In this document: in pieces, positions 1 to 8,223 of the stretch | How the letters are laid out: each line of letters opens with the position of its first letter | Numbering within the stretch: position 1 is the first letter of the stretch | DNA from: Sedimentitalea sp042687825 | GTDB taxonomy: Bacteria; Pseudomonadota; Alphaproteobacteria; Rhodobacterales; Rhodobacteraceae | Assembly (NCBI RefSeq): GCF_042687825.1 | Contig: NZ_JBHUQE010000013.1 | Span: 1 to 64,000, forward strand | Direction: 5' to 3' | Length of the DNA stretch: 64,000 bases | Made by a program: the position numbers and the translations under genes | The notes under the pieces: model-generated | The model's database searches: none | What the model saw: the letters and a program-made list of their open reading frames with translations, nothing else | What the model was told of the DNA's origin: nothing

Positions 1-41
1 ATACCAGATAAATAACGCGCAGCGCCGCAGAACCGCCGTCC

Positions 42-60
42 CCGACATACCGGGTGTCGG
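42..60 (-). other. small hairpin downstream of lpdA
   Basis: A perfect 6-bp inverted repeat (CCGACA / TGTCGG, 7-nt loop) lies just after the lpdA stop codon on the minus strand. No T-tract follows, so calling it a terminator is weak; it may only stabilise the 3' end of the transcript. Confidence 0.3.
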
Positions 61-64
61 AATG

Positions 65-1453
65 TCACGAGTGGATGGCACCGTCGCCACAGGCTAGCGC
101 GGCTTCGCGCACGGCTTCGGAATAGGTCGGGTGCGCGTGGCAGGTCATGGCCAGATCCTGAGCAGCGGCACCGAATTCCATCGCGACGCAGACCTCGTGG
201 ATCAGATCGCCGGCACCAGGGCCGATGATATGCGCGCCCAGAATGCGGTCGCTGTCCTTGTCGGCCAGGATCTTCACGAACCCGTCGGCGGCGAAATTCG
301 CCTTGGCCCGGCCATTGCCCATGAACATGAACTTGCCGACCTTATAGGCGCGTCCGGCCTCTTTCAGGGTCTCTTCGGTCTCGCCGACATTGGCGACCTC
401 GGGATGGGTGTAGATCACGCCGGGAATGACGCCGTAATTGACATGGCCATGCTTGCCCGCGACCACTTCGGCGGCGGCCATGCCCTCGTCCTCGGCCTTG
501 TGCGCCAGCATCGGGCCGTCGATCGCATCGCCAATGGCATAGATGCCCGGCACGTTGGTCTGCCATTGGGCGTTGGTCTTGATCTGACCGCGCGGCGACA
601 TCTCGACCCCCAGCGCATCCAGCCCGAGACCGTCCGTATAGGGCTTGCGCCCGGTCGCGACCAGCACCACGTCGGCGTCCAGTTCGTGTTCGCTGTCATC
701 CTTGCGCAGCTTGTAGGTGACCTTGGCCTTGGTCTTGCTCGCCTCGGTTTTCTGCACCGCCGCGCCCATGATAAAGTCCAGCCCCTGTTTTTTTAGGATG
801 CGCTGAAAGCTCTTTTGCACTTCGCCATCCATGCCCGGGGTGATCGCGTCGAGGAACTCGACCACGGTGACCTCGGCTCCGAGGCGGGAATAGACGCTGC
901 CCAGCTCCAGACCGATCACGCCGGCGCCGATCACCACCATCTTTTTCGGCACCTTGCCCAGTTCCAGCGCGCCGGTCGAGGTGACGACGACCTTTTCGTC
1001 GATCTCGACACCGGGCAGCGACGAGGGTTCAGAGCCCGAGGCGATGATGATGTTCTTGGCCTCATGCACCTCGTCGCCGACCTTGACCTTGCCGGCCTCG
1101 GGGATCGAGCCCCAGCCCTTGAGCCAGTCGACCTTGTTCTTTTTGAACAGGAACTCGATGCCCTTGGTGTTGCCTTCGATCACGTCGTTCTTGTAGGCCT
1201 GCATCTGTTTCCAGTCGACCGAGGGGCTTTTGCCCTTGAGGCCCATCTTGGCAAAATTGTGCTGCGCCTCGTGCAGCGAGTGGCTGGCGTGCAGCAGTGC
1301 CTTGGACGGGATGCAGCCGACGTTCAGGCAGGTGCCGCCCAGGGTATCGCGCCCTTCGACGCAGGCGGTTTTCAGGCCCAGCTGGGCGCAGCGGATGGCG
1401 CAGACATAGCCGCCGGGACCCGAGCCGATGATGATGACGTCATAATTTGCCAT
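65..1453 (-). CDS. lpdA: dihydrolipoyl dehydrogenase (E3)
   Basis: This flavoprotein reoxidises the dihydrolipoyl group of 2-oxo acid dehydrogenase complexes with NAD+. The 462-residue product has an N-terminal FAD-binding GSGPGG motif (residues 11-16), the redox disulfide in GGTCLNVGCIPSK (Cys42/Cys47), a central NAD-binding GAGVIG motif, and the C-terminal HPTYSE catalytic His441-Glu446 pair. The length matches the family. The frame stays open upstream to about 1768, but the start at 1453 is preceded by AAAGGA at good spacing and begins exactly at the conserved MANYDVIIIG. It lies last in the suc cluster, about 350 bp after sucB, so it probably serves the 2-oxoglutarate dehydrogenase complex. 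I cannot exclude that other complexes share this E3. Confidence 0.97.
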   Translation of the reverse strand: MANYDVIIIGSGPGGYVCAIRCAQLGLKTACVEGRDTLGGTCLNVGCIPSKALLHASHSLHEAQHNFAKMGLKGKSPSVDWKQMQAYKNDVIEGNTKGIEFLFKKNKVDWLKGWGSIPEAGKVKVGDEVHEAKNIIIASGSEPSSLPGVEIDEKVVVTSTGALELGKVPKKMVVIGAGVIGLELGSVYSRLGAEVTVVEFLDAITPGMDGEVQKSFQRILKKQGLDFIMGAAVQKTEASKTKAKVTYKLRKDDSEHELDADVVLVATGRKPYTDGLGLDALGVEMSPRGQIKTNAQWQTNVPGIYAIGDAIDGPMLAHKAEDEGMAAAEVVAGKHGHVNYGVIPGVIYTHPEVANVGETEETLKEAGRAYKVGKFMFMGNGRAKANFAADGFVKILADKDSDRILGAHIIGPGAGDLIHEVCVAMEFGAAAQDLAMTCHAHPTYSEAVREAALACGDGAIHS

Positions 1454-1799
1454 GAAGGATGTCCTTTGTTGTGAGCCGGGACGGGCGTGGCCTCTGTCGC
1501 ATGTGCGCGACGATCCCGGGATTGTGCGACCTTTAGAAAGCCAGCGTTTGTGCCGGGGCGATCTTTCCAGACAGGGTGCGGAGGGACAGGCGATGCGATG
1601 AATGCGCATCCGGAATGGGCTTCCGTCTGTCCCCTTGGGGGTCCATCGGTGGACCCTGTGCCCGGCCGGCGCATTTGGTGCGGCCGTGTTGTTCCGCCTG
1701 CAGCGCTGGATAGTCTCCCCGATTTTCCGATCATTTGGCGTGGTTGCGCTCCGGTGCCCCCGCGCCAACAGAACGCGCGGGGGCTACCGGGGTTTCAGA
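1454..1799. other. intergenic region between sucB and lpdA
   Basis: About 345 bases without a credible gene. The open frames on both strands here have no family features and no ribosome-binding site. The only clear structure is the hairpin next to sucB (1756-1784). A promoter for lpdA may lie here but I cannot point to convincing -35 and -10 boxes. Confidence 0.5.
1756..1784 (-). terminator. strong hairpin just after sucB
   Basis: A perfect 10-bp GC-rich stem (GCCCCCGCGC / GCGCGGGGGC) with a 9-nt loop starts about 15 bases after the sucB stop. There is no T-tract on the minus strand, so it could be an incomplete terminator or a 3'-end stabiliser that separates sucB from lpdA. Confidence 0.5.
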
Positions 1800-3311
1800 T
1801 TACAGGTCCATCAGCAGGCGGCGGGGGTCTTCCAGCGCCTCTTTCACACGCACCAGGAAGGTCACGGCGCCCTTGCCGTCGACGATCCGGTGGTCATAGG
1901 ACAGCGCCAGGTACATCATCGGGCGGATCTTGATCTCGCCGTTGATGACCATCGGCCGGTCCTGGATCTTGTGCATGCCCAGGATACCCGACTGCGGCGG
2001 GTTCAGGATGGGCGAGGACATCAGCGAGCCATAGACACCACCGTTGGAGATCGTGAAGGTGCCGCCCTGCATCTCGGCCATGGACAGTTTGCCGTCGCGG
2101 GCGCGCTTACCCTTTTCGCCGATCGCCTTTTCGATCTCGGCAAAGGACATCTTGTCGGCGTCCCGGATCACCGGCACCACCAGACCCTGCGGTGTGCCCG
2201 CGGCGATGCCCATATGCACGAAGTTCTTATAGACGATGTCGGTGCCGTCGATCTCGGCATTGACTTCGGGCACCTCTTTCAACGCGTGGCAGCAAGCCTT
2301 TGTGAAGAAGGACATGAAGCCCAGGCGCACGCCGTGTTTCTTTTCGAACTGGTCCTTGTACTGGCTGCGCAGGGCCATCGCCTCGGTCATGTCCACCTCG
2401 TTATAGGTGGTCAGGATCGCGGCGGTGTTCTGCGCGTCCTTGAGGCGTTTCGCGATGGTCTGGCGCAGGCGGGTCATCTTGACCCGCTCTTCGCGCGCCG
2501 CATCGTCGGCCGGCACGGGTGCCCGCGGAGCGGCGGCCGCGGCCGGGCTGGCCGGGGCGGGGGCGGCGGTCAGGGTCCGGGCGACGTCGTCCTTCATGAT
2601 GCGGCCATCGCGTCCGGTGCCGGTTACCGCATCGCGGGACAGACCGGCCTCGGCCATGGCCTTTTTCGCCGAGGGTGCATCCTCGACATCGCGGCCGCTG
2701 CCGCCGGCGGCGGGGGCCGCCGCGGGTGCGGCGCTGGCGGGCGATGCTGCAGCCGCCGCGCCGGCGGCGCCGCCGATCACGCCCAGCTTGGCGCTGGCGT
2801 CCACGGTGGTGCCTTCGGGGGCGGTGATTTCAGCCAGTACCCCCGCGGCGGGTGCGGGGACCTCGACGCTGACCTTGTCGGTCTCCAGCTCGCACAGCAT
2901 TTCATCCTGCGCGACAGAGTCGCCGACCGCCTTGAACCAGGTGCTGACCGTGGCCTCGGTCACGGATTCGCCCAAGGTCGGCACCATGACGTCGACGCTG
3001 GCCGGTGCATCGCCGGATGCCGGGGCACTGGCGGCGGCGGGGGCGGCAGCCGCCGGGGCGGCGGCGGCACCGGCGCCCTCGCTGAGTGTCGCCAGAAGGG
3101 CATCGACGCCGACGGTGTCGCCTTCGGCCGCGACGATCTCGGCCATTGTGCCGGCCGCGGGGCTGGGGACTTCGACGGTCACCTTGTCGGTTTCCAGTTC
3201 GCACAGCATTTCATCGACGGCCACAGCATCGCCGGGTTGCTTGAACCAGGTGGCAACGGTGGCTTCGGTGACGGATTCGCCCAGAGTCGGAACGCGGATT
3301 TCGGTGGTCAT
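1800..3311 (-). CDS. sucB: 2-oxoglutarate dehydrogenase E2, dihydrolipoyl succinyltransferase, two lipoyl domains
   Basis: This is the core of the 2-oxoglutarate dehydrogenase complex and transfers succinyl from lipoamide to CoA. The 503-residue product has two nearly identical lipoyl domains (residues 1-77 and about 105-180), each with the ETDKV motif that carries the lipoylated lysine (Lys43 and Lys146). They are joined by long Ala/Pro linkers. A peripheral-subunit binding domain follows (about 210-246), then the catalytic acyltransferase domain with DHRIVDG (His474, Asp478). The E. coli enzyme has one lipoyl domain and about 405 residues. The start lies 3 bp beyond the sucA stop, and its Shine-Dalgarno (AAGGAAA) is inside the sucA 3' end, so the two genes are likely translationally coupled. 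Confidence 0.97.
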   Translation of the reverse strand: MTTEIRVPTLGESVTEATVATWFKQPGDAVAVDEMLCELETDKVTVEVPSPAAGTMAEIVAAEGDTVGVDALLATLSEGAGAAAAPAAAAPAAASAPASGDAPASVDVMVPTLGESVTEATVSTWFKAVGDSVAQDEMLCELETDKVSVEVPAPAAGVLAEITAPEGTTVDASAKLGVIGGAAGAAAAASPASAAPAAAPAAGGSGRDVEDAPSAKKAMAEAGLSRDAVTGTGRDGRIMKDDVARTLTAAPAPASPAAAAAPRAPVPADDAAREERVKMTRLRQTIAKRLKDAQNTAAILTTYNEVDMTEAMALRSQYKDQFEKKHGVRLGFMSFFTKACCHALKEVPEVNAEIDGTDIVYKNFVHMGIAAGTPQGLVVPVIRDADKMSFAEIEKAIGEKGKRARDGKLSMAEMQGGTFTISNGGVYGSLMSSPILNPPQSGILGMHKIQDRPMVINGEIKIRPMMYLALSYDHRIVDGKGAVTFLVRVKEALEDPRRLLMDL

Positions 3312-3314
3312 TGA

Positions 3315-6275
3315 TTAATTTCCTTCAATCGTAAGCGCTTCGTTCACCAGCGCGTCTTGTTGGGCTTTGTGTTGGCTGGCCAGTCCGGTGGCCGGAGAGG
3401 CCGACGTGGCGCGACCGGCATAGACCGGGCGCTTGTGCTTGGCCTTGATCCGGTTCAGCACCCATTCGATGTTGGGTTCGATAAAGGACCAGGCCCCCTG
3501 ATTTTTGGGTTCCTCCTGGCACCAGACCATTTCCGCCCCCTTGAAGCGTTCCAGTTCCTTGACCACCGACATTGCCGGGAAGGGGTAAAACTGTTCGACG
3601 CGCATCAGATAAACGTCGTCGATGCCGCGCTTGTCGCGCTCTTCCAGCAGGTCATAATAGACCTTGCCGGAACACATCACCACGCGTTTGATCTTTTTGT
3701 CCTCGACCAGCTTTGTGTCCGAGTTGCCCTTTTGCGCGTCGTCCCAAAGCACCCGGTGAAAGCTGGACCCGGTGGTGAAATCGGCTGCGTCCGAGATCGC
3801 CAGCTTGTGACGCAGCAGCGATTTCGGTGTGACCAGGATCAGCGGCTTGCGGAAACTTCGGTGCAACTGACGGCGCAGGATGTGGAAATAGTTGGCCGGC
3901 GTGGTGCAGTTGGCGACGATCCAGTTGTCCTGTCCGCACATCTGCAGGAACCGTTCCAGACGGGCCGAGCTGTGTTCCGGCCCCTGTCCTTCGAACCCGT
4001 GCGGCAGCAGCGTCACCAGGCCCGACATGCGCAGCCATTTGCTTTCGCCCGAACTGATGAACTGGTCGAACATGATCTGCGCGCCGTTGGCGAAATCGCC
4101 GAACTGCGCCTCCCACAGAACCAGCGCGTTGGGTTCGGCCAGCGAATAGCCGTACTCAAAGCCCAGGACCGCATATTCGCTGAGCATCGAGTCGATGACC
4201 TCGTATTGCGACTGGCCGCTTCGGATGTGATTCAGCGGGTAATAGCGCTCTTCGGTCTCCTGGTTAACAAGACCGGAGTGCCGCTGGCTGAAGGTGCCGC
4301 GCGTTGCGTCCTGGCCGGCCAGGCGCACCGGATAGCCCTCGGTCAAGAGCGAGCCGAATGCCAGTGCCTCGCCGGTGGCCCAGTCAAACCCCTTGCCGGT
4401 CTTGAACATCTCTTTCTTGGTTTCCAGCAGGCGGGCCACCGTCTTGTGCAACGGGAACCCGTCAGGAGCGGCGGTCAGGGCCTTGCCGACCTCGGCAAAG
4501 GTCTTCTTGGTGATCGCGGTCTTGCCGCGGACATATTCGTCCTTGTTCTTGTCCAGATGCGACCAGCGCCCGTCCAGCCAGTCGGCCTTGTTCGGCTTAA
4601 AATCCTTGCCGGCCTCGAACTCTTCGTTCAGATGCGCCTGAAAGGCGGCCTTCATGTCCTCGATCTCGCCTTCGGGGATCAGCCCGTCGGCCACCAACCG
4701 TTCGGTATAGAGGCTGAGCGTCGTCTTGTGGGTCTTGATCCGCTTGTACATGATCGGGTTGGTGAACATGGGCTCGTCGCCCTCGTTGTGCCCGAACCGG
4801 CGATAGCAGAATATGTCGATCACCACGTCCTTGTGGAACTTCTGGCGGAATTCGGTGGCCACCTTGGCGGCGTGCACGACCGCTTCGGGATCGTCGCCAT
4901 TGACGTGGAAGATCGGCGCCTCGACCATCAGCGCGATATCCGTCGGATAGGGCGAGCTGCGGCTGAAATGCGGCGCGGTGGTAAAGCCGATCTGGTTGTT
5001 CACCACGATATGCATCGTGCCGCCGGTCCGGTGCCCCTTGAGCCCCGAGAGGCCAAAGCCCTCGGCCACGACACCCTGTCCGGCAAAGGCCGCATCGCCA
5101 TGCAGCAGGATCGGCAGGACCGTGGTGCGTTCATGGTCGTTGTTCTGGTCCTGCTTGGCGCGGGCCTTGCCCAGCACCACCGGGTTCACCGCTTCGAGGT
5201 GGCTGGGGTTGGCGGTCAGCGACAGGTGCACGGTGTTGCCGTCAAATTCGCGGTCCGAGCTGGCGCCCAGGTGGTATTTCACGTCCCCGGAACCGTCGAC
5301 ATCCTCGGGCTTGAAACTGCCGCCCTGGAATTCGTTGAAAATGGCGCGATAGGGTTTCGCCATCACGTTGGCCAGCACCGACAGGCGGCCGCGGTGCGGC
5401 ATGCCGATGATGATGTCCCTGACCCCCAGCGCACCGCCGCGCTTGATGATCTGTTCCATTGCCGGGATCAGGCTTTCGCCGCCGTCCAGGCCGAACCGTT
5501 TGGTTCCCATGTATTTCACATGCAGGAATTTCTCAAAGCCCTCGGCTTCGACCATCTTGTTCAGGATCGCCTTGCGGCCTTCGCGGGTGAACTGGATTTC
5601 CTTGCCGAAGCCTTCGATCCGTTCCTTGAGCCAGCCGGCTTCCTCGGGGTTCGAGATATGCATGTATTGCAGCGCGAACGTGCCGCAATAGGTGCGTTTG
5701 ACGATTTCGACGATCTGGCGCATCGAGGCCATCTGCAGGCCGAGCACATTGTCGATGAAGATCGGGCGGTCCATGTCCGCCTCGGCGAACCCATAGGTCT
5801 TGGGATCGAGCTCGGGATGCGGGGTCTGGTCGCGCATGCCCAGGGGGTCGAGATCGGCCACCAGATGGCCCCGGATGCGATAGGCCCGGATCAGCATCAG
5901 CGCCCGGATGCTGTCGAGCACGGCGCGCTTGATCTGCTCATCCGTGACTTCGACACCGGTCGCGGCGGCCTTGTCGGCGATCTTCTTGCCAGCGGCCTTG
6001 GCTTCGGCGGGGGCGGCCCATTCTCCCGTAAGGGCCGCGGTCAGATCATCGGTGGGTTGCGGCGGCCAGTCTGCGCGCGCCCAGCTGGGGCCCTTGGCCT
6101 CGGCTTTGACATCCAGCTCCGCATCGCCCAGCTGGCGGAAAAACTCCGCCCAGGCAGCATCGACCGCGTTCGGGTCGTTGGCGTATTGGGCATAGAGCTG
6201 CTCCAGATACGCGGCGTTGTGACCCTGCATGAACGAAGATGCGTGAAAAACGTCGTTTGGACTGTGTTCGGTCAT
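3315..6275 (-). CDS. sucA: 2-oxoglutarate dehydrogenase E1 component
   Basis: Thiamine-diphosphate-dependent decarboxylase that starts the 2-oxoglutarate dehydrogenase reaction. The product is 986 residues, the normal family size. The N-terminal segment has the E2-binding pattern typical of SucA (FMQGHNAAYLEQLY). The thiamine-diphosphate motif is clear (GDAAFAGQGVVAE followed by VVNNQIGFTT), as are active-site histidines in HRTGG and GMPHRGR. An ATG 15 bases upstream is also in frame, but GAGAGGT lies 5-10 bases before the start at 6275, which gives MTEHSPNDVF. The gene is followed by sucB with a 3-bp gap. A 168-bp gap holding a strong hairpin separates it from sucD. Confidence 0.97.
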   Translation of the reverse strand: MTEHSPNDVFHASSFMQGHNAAYLEQLYAQYANDPNAVDAAWAEFFRQLGDAELDVKAEAKGPSWARADWPPQPTDDLTAALTGEWAAPAEAKAAGKKIADKAAATGVEVTDEQIKRAVLDSIRALMLIRAYRIRGHLVADLDPLGMRDQTPHPELDPKTYGFAEADMDRPIFIDNVLGLQMASMRQIVEIVKRTYCGTFALQYMHISNPEEAGWLKERIEGFGKEIQFTREGRKAILNKMVEAEGFEKFLHVKYMGTKRFGLDGGESLIPAMEQIIKRGGALGVRDIIIGMPHRGRLSVLANVMAKPYRAIFNEFQGGSFKPEDVDGSGDVKYHLGASSDREFDGNTVHLSLTANPSHLEAVNPVVLGKARAKQDQNNDHERTTVLPILLHGDAAFAGQGVVAEGFGLSGLKGHRTGGTMHIVVNNQIGFTTAPHFSRSSPYPTDIALMVEAPIFHVNGDDPEAVVHAAKVATEFRQKFHKDVVIDIFCYRRFGHNEGDEPMFTNPIMYKRIKTHKTTLSLYTERLVADGLIPEGEIEDMKAAFQAHLNEEFEAGKDFKPNKADWLDGRWSHLDKNKDEYVRGKTAITKKTFAEVGKALTAAPDGFPLHKTVARLLETKKEMFKTGKGFDWATGEALAFGSLLTEGYPVRLAGQDATRGTFSQRHSGLVNQETEERYYPLNHIRSGQSQYEVIDSMLSEYAVLGFEYGYSLAEPNALVLWEAQFGDFANGAQIMFDQFISSGESKWLRMSGLVTLLPHGFEGQGPEHSSARLERFLQMCGQDNWIVANCTTPANYFHILRRQLHRSFRKPLILVTPKSLLRHKLAISDAADFTTGSSFHRVLWDDAQKGNSDTKLVEDKKIKRVVMCSGKVYYDLLEERDKRGIDDVYLMRVEQFYPFPAMSVVKELERFKGAEMVWCQEEPKNQGAWSFIEPNIEWVLNRIKAKHKRPVYAGRATSASPATGLASQHKAQQDALVNEALTIEGN

Positions 6276-6363
6276 GTCATTACCTCTCATGGGCTGAACC
6301 GGTTCGGGCGTGACAGTCGCCTTGGAACCGGGAGCGGAGAATTGGTCCGCAGGACAAACCTGT

Positions 6364-6390
6364 GCCCGGGGCGCATGGCGCGCCCCGGGC
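6364..6390 (-). other. strong hairpin between sucD and sucA
   Basis: A perfect 10-bp stem (GCCCGGGGCG / CGCCCCGGGC, 7-nt loop) lies in the 168-bp gap between sucD and sucA. No T-tract follows on the minus strand. It could be a processing or stability element that sets a different level of sucCD and sucAB expression, as often seen between genes of one operon. Confidence 0.45.
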
Positions 6391-6443
6391 GAAGCGATCT
6401 TGGTGGCTATTCAAGCCCGTGTGCAACGGGAAAAGCCAAGGGA

Positions 6444-7325
6444 TCAGCCGATGGCTTCCAGCACGGCTTCTCCCAGCCCCGCTGGGCTTTCGGCAACCAC
6501 GATACCGGCGGCTTTCATGGCTTCGATCTTGTCTTCGGCACCGCCCTTGCCGCCGGCGACGATGGCACCGGCATGGCCCATGCGGCGGCCCGGAGGCGCG
6601 GTGCGGCCGGCGATGAACCCGGCAGTCGGCTTCCAGCGGCCCTTTTTCTTTTCGTCGGCCAGGAACTGGGCGGCTTCTTCCTCGGCCGAGCCGCCGATTT
6701 CGCCGATCATGATGATGCTTTGGGTCTCGTCATCGGCCAGGAACCATTCCAGCACGTCGATATGCTCGGTGCCCTTGATCGGGTCGCCGCCGATGCCAAC
6801 ACAGGTGGACTGGCCCAGCCCCACATCGGTGGTCTGTTTGACCGCCTCATAGGTCAGGGTGCCCGAACGGCTGACCACGCCGCAGGAGCCGCGCTTGTGG
6901 ATGTGGCCGGGCATGATGCCGATTTTGCAGGCATCCGGGGTGATCACGCCGGGACAGTTGGGGCCGACGAGGCGGCTGCTGGAGCCTTCCAGTGCCCGCT
7001 GAACGCGCATCATGTCCAGCACCGGAATGCCTTCGGTGATGGCGACGATGACTTCCATCTCGGCGTCGATCGCCTCGAGGATCGAGTCGGCGGCAAAAGG
7101 CGGCGGGACATAGATCACCGTTGCGTTGGCTTCGGTTACCGCCTTGGCCTCGTGCACCGAGTTGAAGACGGGCAGGCCGATATGCTCCATGCCGCCCTTG
7201 CCGGGGGTCACCCCGCCGACCATTTTCGTGCCATAGGCGATGGCCTGCTCGGTGTGAAAAGTGCCTTGGCTGCCGGTCAGACCCTGGCAGATGACTTTGG
7301 TATTCTCGTCGATAAGGACGGCCAT
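6444..7325 (-). CDS. sucD: succinyl-CoA ligase (ADP-forming) alpha subunit
   Basis: The alpha subunit binds CoA and carries the phosphohistidine during substrate-level phosphorylation in the TCA cycle. The 293-residue product shows the N-terminal CoA-binding Rossmann segment (QGLTGSQGTFH), GPNCPGVITP, and the active-site GHAGAIV with His251. The ATG at 7325 begins the canonical MAVLIDENTK; a TTG start 9 bases upstream is less likely. Its partner sucC is not directly adjacent: a GT25 glycosyltransferase gene lies between the two subunits, with only 16 bp between it and sucD. Confidence 0.97.
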   Translation of the reverse strand: MAVLIDENTKVICQGLTGSQGTFHTEQAIAYGTKMVGGVTPGKGGMEHIGLPVFNSVHEAKAVTEANATVIYVPPPFAADSILEAIDAEMEVIVAITEGIPVLDMMRVQRALEGSSSRLVGPNCPGVITPDACKIGIMPGHIHKRGSCGVVSRSGTLTYEAVKQTTDVGLGQSTCVGIGGDPIKGTEHIDVLEWFLADDETQSIIMIGEIGGSAEEEAAQFLADEKKKGRWKPTAGFIAGRTAPPGRRMGHAGAIVAGGKGGAEDKIEAMKAAGIVVAESPAGLGEAVLEAIG

Positions 7326-7341
7326 TGTGTTCAACTCTCTC

Positions 7342-8190
7342 TTAGGTTGCTATCTGTTCGCCTTGTGCCGCGCCGGACGGAGACGCCGGATCAAAGCGGA
7401 TGAGTGTGGGGCGCGCCCGTCCGCTGAGGACGCGCGCAATGACATGCGGTGGAAAGCGCAGTTCGTTCAGGCCGCGCCGAATCTTCTGGCGCCACAAGGC
7501 CCGGCCGGTCGGGCGCGGACGATGCAACCCCTGCGCCTGGCCGGGGTCGGGGTCGTTGCCCTGTTCGATCATTGCGGGCTGAACCTGGTGAATCGACATG
7601 TTTCGCGCCGCTGGCGAGGCCGCCGCATTGAACAGCAGTTGATCAATGCTGACGTCGAAAGGTTCCCGCGCCAGAAACGCCTTGGCTGCGGCACGGGTCA
7701 GCATATAGCCGGCCGAGCCGGAATGGCGCGAATACATCCGCCGGATCGTGCGTCCCCGATGGCAGACCGCCCGCCCGTCCAGGAGGACGTACAGCCCGTC
7801 GCTGCGCCAGCGTTCGAATTTCACGACATCGGCCCCTTTGGGCCACCAGCCGGTGTCAGACAGCCAACTGCCCAGATCCGTGGCGACAAAGACATCATCC
7901 TCAAGGATCAGAGCAAATTCCGCATCTGTATCCAGGAACTTCTGCCAGATTTGCGCATGGCTGAGCGTGCAGGCCATGTTCTGCAGCGTGAAAACGCCCC
8001 AGGGGCCTTCATCGCGGCAGCGTTTGCGCAGTTCGCCCTCGTCCACCTGACGCACGTCGATGGCATCGACAAACACCGCTGACACACCCGCCGCCAACAA
8101 TTCGCGGGTCACAGCTCTGCGGCGCGCCGTGGCGCGCCGCAGGCTGATGACAGCCGCATAGACGTTGGGATGATGGTTTTGTACTGACAT
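7342..8190 (-). CDS. glycosyltransferase family 25 protein
   Basis: A 282-residue protein of the GT25 / LPS biosynthesis family. It has an N-terminal VISLRRATARR strand, the family motif LSHAQIW (residues 76-82) and a metal-binding LEDD (96-99). An arginine-rich C-terminal tail follows. Members add sugars to lipooligosaccharide or other surface glycans in the cytoplasm; the substrate here cannot be read from sequence. It sits between sucC (33 bp upstream) and sucD (16 bp downstream) on the same strand, so it is almost certainly co-transcribed with TCA genes although it has no metabolic link to them. No strong Shine-Dalgarno is visible, which suggests low translation. Confidence 0.85.
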   Translation of the reverse strand: MSVQNHHPNVYAAVISLRRATARRRAVTRELLAAGVSAVFVDAIDVRQVDEGELRKRCRDEGPWGVFTLQNMACTLSHAQIWQKFLDTDAEFALILEDDVFVATDLGSWLSDTGWWPKGADVVKFERWRSDGLYVLLDGRAVCHRGRTIRRMYSRHSGSAGYMLTRAAAKAFLAREPFDVSIDQLLFNAAASPAARNMSIHQVQPAMIEQGNDPDPGQAQGLHRPRPTGRALWRQKIRRGLNELRFPPHVIARVLSGRARPTLIRFDPASPSGAAQGEQIAT

Positions 8191-8223
8191 CAGGGGTCCG
8201 TGTGCCGCCGACCTGCCGCCGGC

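Noticed and set aside
1454..1768. N-terminal extension of lpdA
   Set aside because: The frame is open but lacks a family match; the canonical start at 1453 has a good ribosome-binding site.
3357..7403. 1,300-codon open frame on the plus strand opposite sucA and sucD
   Set aside because: It is a mirror of codon bias in sucA and sucD, with no family features and no ribosome-binding site.
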